Shown: in pieces, positions 13,370 through 13,974 of the stretch | Numbering within the stretch: position 1 is the first letter of the stretch | Layout of the letters: each line of letters opens with the position of its first letter | Source: a bacterium | GTDB taxonomy: Bacteria; Latescibacterota; UBA2968; UBA8231 | DNA length: 13,974 nucleotides | Assembly: GCA_027593305.1 (NCBI GenBank) | Contig: JAQCJA010000066.1 | Span: forward strand, 1 to 13,974 | Direction of reading: 5' to 3' | Made by a program: the position numbers and the translations under genes | Notes under the pieces: model-generated | The model's input: only the letters and a program-made list of their open reading frames with translations | Told to the model about the DNA's origin: nothing | Databases searched by the model: none

Positions 13370-13974
13370 ATGAGCGTGGTGGAATTTCAGAGCCTGCGCC
13401 GACCAGATGTCGAAAACGCCCGGCGCCCCCTGCGCCATCGGGGCCGGTACGTCTGGTTTGCCCTGTGGGCGCTGGCCGCCACATCGGCACAAGGCTCCCT
13501 GCCGGTTTTTGAGAACCGCACCCCTACAGGCTTCTCGCCCCAGGACAGCACGACACGCCAGGACTTCGTTGAGGGCAGCGAGGTCACGGTGCGTGTCGAC
13601 CTGAACCAGGCGGTGACCCCCACATACCCCGTCATCGGCCACTTCCACAATCTGGAACGGGCCGAGATTCTTGATGCTGCTTCGGTGGATGCGAGTCAGG
13701 TCGACGTCGCCCTCGCCCCCGGAGGGATCGTCCACGTCGCCTGGATTGCACAACAGAAACTGCAGACGATGGCGACGCCCATCTACTATGTGAAGTACGC
13801 GCGCAGCAATGACGATGGTGCCACATTCTCGGCGCCGGTAAGTGTTTCCGGCGGCCTGCGGTTTGATCTGGTCACGGCAGACGGCAACGGCACCAGCTTT
13901 TCGACGCTGGACCTAGAGGTCGACAGCCGCGGGAATCCCCGGGTTGTCTACGCGATGAATCACTCGCCGGATGG
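13370..13974 (+). CDS. Secreted protein, N-terminal part (BNR/sialidase-like beta repeats possible)
   Basis: An open frame running off the right edge with at least 201 codons. The product has a basic N-region (RRPLRHRGR), a hydrophobic stretch YVWFALWALAATSA, and likely cleavage after ASAQG-type residues near 42, so it is exported. The mature part is beta-rich: TRQDFVEGSEVTVRVDLN, GGIVHVAWIAQQK, IYYVKYARSNDDGATFSAPV, STLDLEVDSRGNPRVVYAM. The 'YYVKYARSNDDGATFSAPV' and 'DSRGNPRVVYA' segments resemble BNR/Asp-box propeller repeats. The start is uncertain. ATG at 13370 opens the frame (in-frame stop at 13343), but AAGGA at 13366-13370 better serves GTG at 13376 or 13379. It is head to head with the large surface protein, which suggests related cell-surface roles. 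Confidence 0.75.
   Translation, partial: MSVVEFQSLRRPDVENARRPLRHRGRYVWFALWALAATSAQGSLPVFENRTPTGFSPQDSTTRQDFVEGSEVTVRVDLNQAVTPTYPVIGHFHNLERAEILDAASVDASQVDVALAPGGIVHVAWIAQQKLQTMATPIYYVKYARSNDDGATFSAPVSVSGGLRFDLVTADGNGTSFSTLDLEVDSRGNPRVVYAMNHSPD

Noticed and set aside
1..13974. tRNA, rRNA, CRISPR array, insertion sequence or attachment site
   Set aside because: No cloverleaf-like stretch, no regularly spaced identical repeats, no transposase-like frame and no terminal inverted repeats were found on reading both strands by eye.

Overview
The window is GC-rich bacterial DNA with dense, short-spaced genes on both strands. The organism is probably an uncultured, free-living member of the Fibrobacteres-Chlorobi-Bacteroidetes neighbourhood or a Latescibacterota/Krumholzibacteriota-like lineage. 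The reasons are a 1257-residue secreted protein ending in an 'NYPNPFNPETT' FlgD-type sorting domain, a divergent ClpP, and an anaerobic sulfatase-maturase-type radical SAM enzyme next to a PmoA-family (DUF6807) protein. This placement is inference; there is no rRNA or other phylogenetic marker here.

Left part (1-3864). The 3' end of an HAE1-type RND efflux permease runs rightward into a convergent GT39-type membrane glycosyltransferase, and the two genes overlap tail to tail by 121 bp. A divergent ClpP-type peptidase follows, starting only about 30 bp from the glycosyltransferase start, and it ends in a strong intrinsic terminator. On the opposite strand lies fpg/mutM. Just upstream of fpg is a 31-codon remnant of the start of a VOC (glyoxalase-fold) gene that still has its ribosome site.

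Middle (3865-6766). A divergent intergenic region leads into a two-gene operon. The first gene encodes a protein built of three DUF5069-type units, which I rate the most unusual protein here. The second encodes a PuuD-like class I glutamine-amidotransferase hydrolase. Convergent to them is an ApaH/PrpE-like metallophosphatase that most likely starts at TTG.

Right-middle (6767-9337). A 40-bp divergent gap holds a symmetric -10 element that could serve both directions and would leave the radical SAM mRNA almost leaderless. The radical SAM enzyme has all expected Fe-S cysteines plus a C-terminal SEC-C zinc motif. It overlaps the PmoA-family gene by 4 bp (GTGA), and a 73-residue protein of unknown function follows. 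This looks like one operon; no sulfatase is in view.

Right end (9309-13974). A very large secreted protein (signal peptide, cohesin-like region, seven Ig/cadherin-like repeats, FlgD-type C-terminus) is read leftward. Head to head with it is the start of another secreted protein that runs off the right edge. A textbook sigma-54 (-24/-12) motif lies 60-75 bp before that last gene. No RNA gene, CRISPR array, insertion sequence or complete mobile element was seen. No gene-free stretch exceeds 300 bp; the two longest (3750-4034 and 13083-13369) are described as features.
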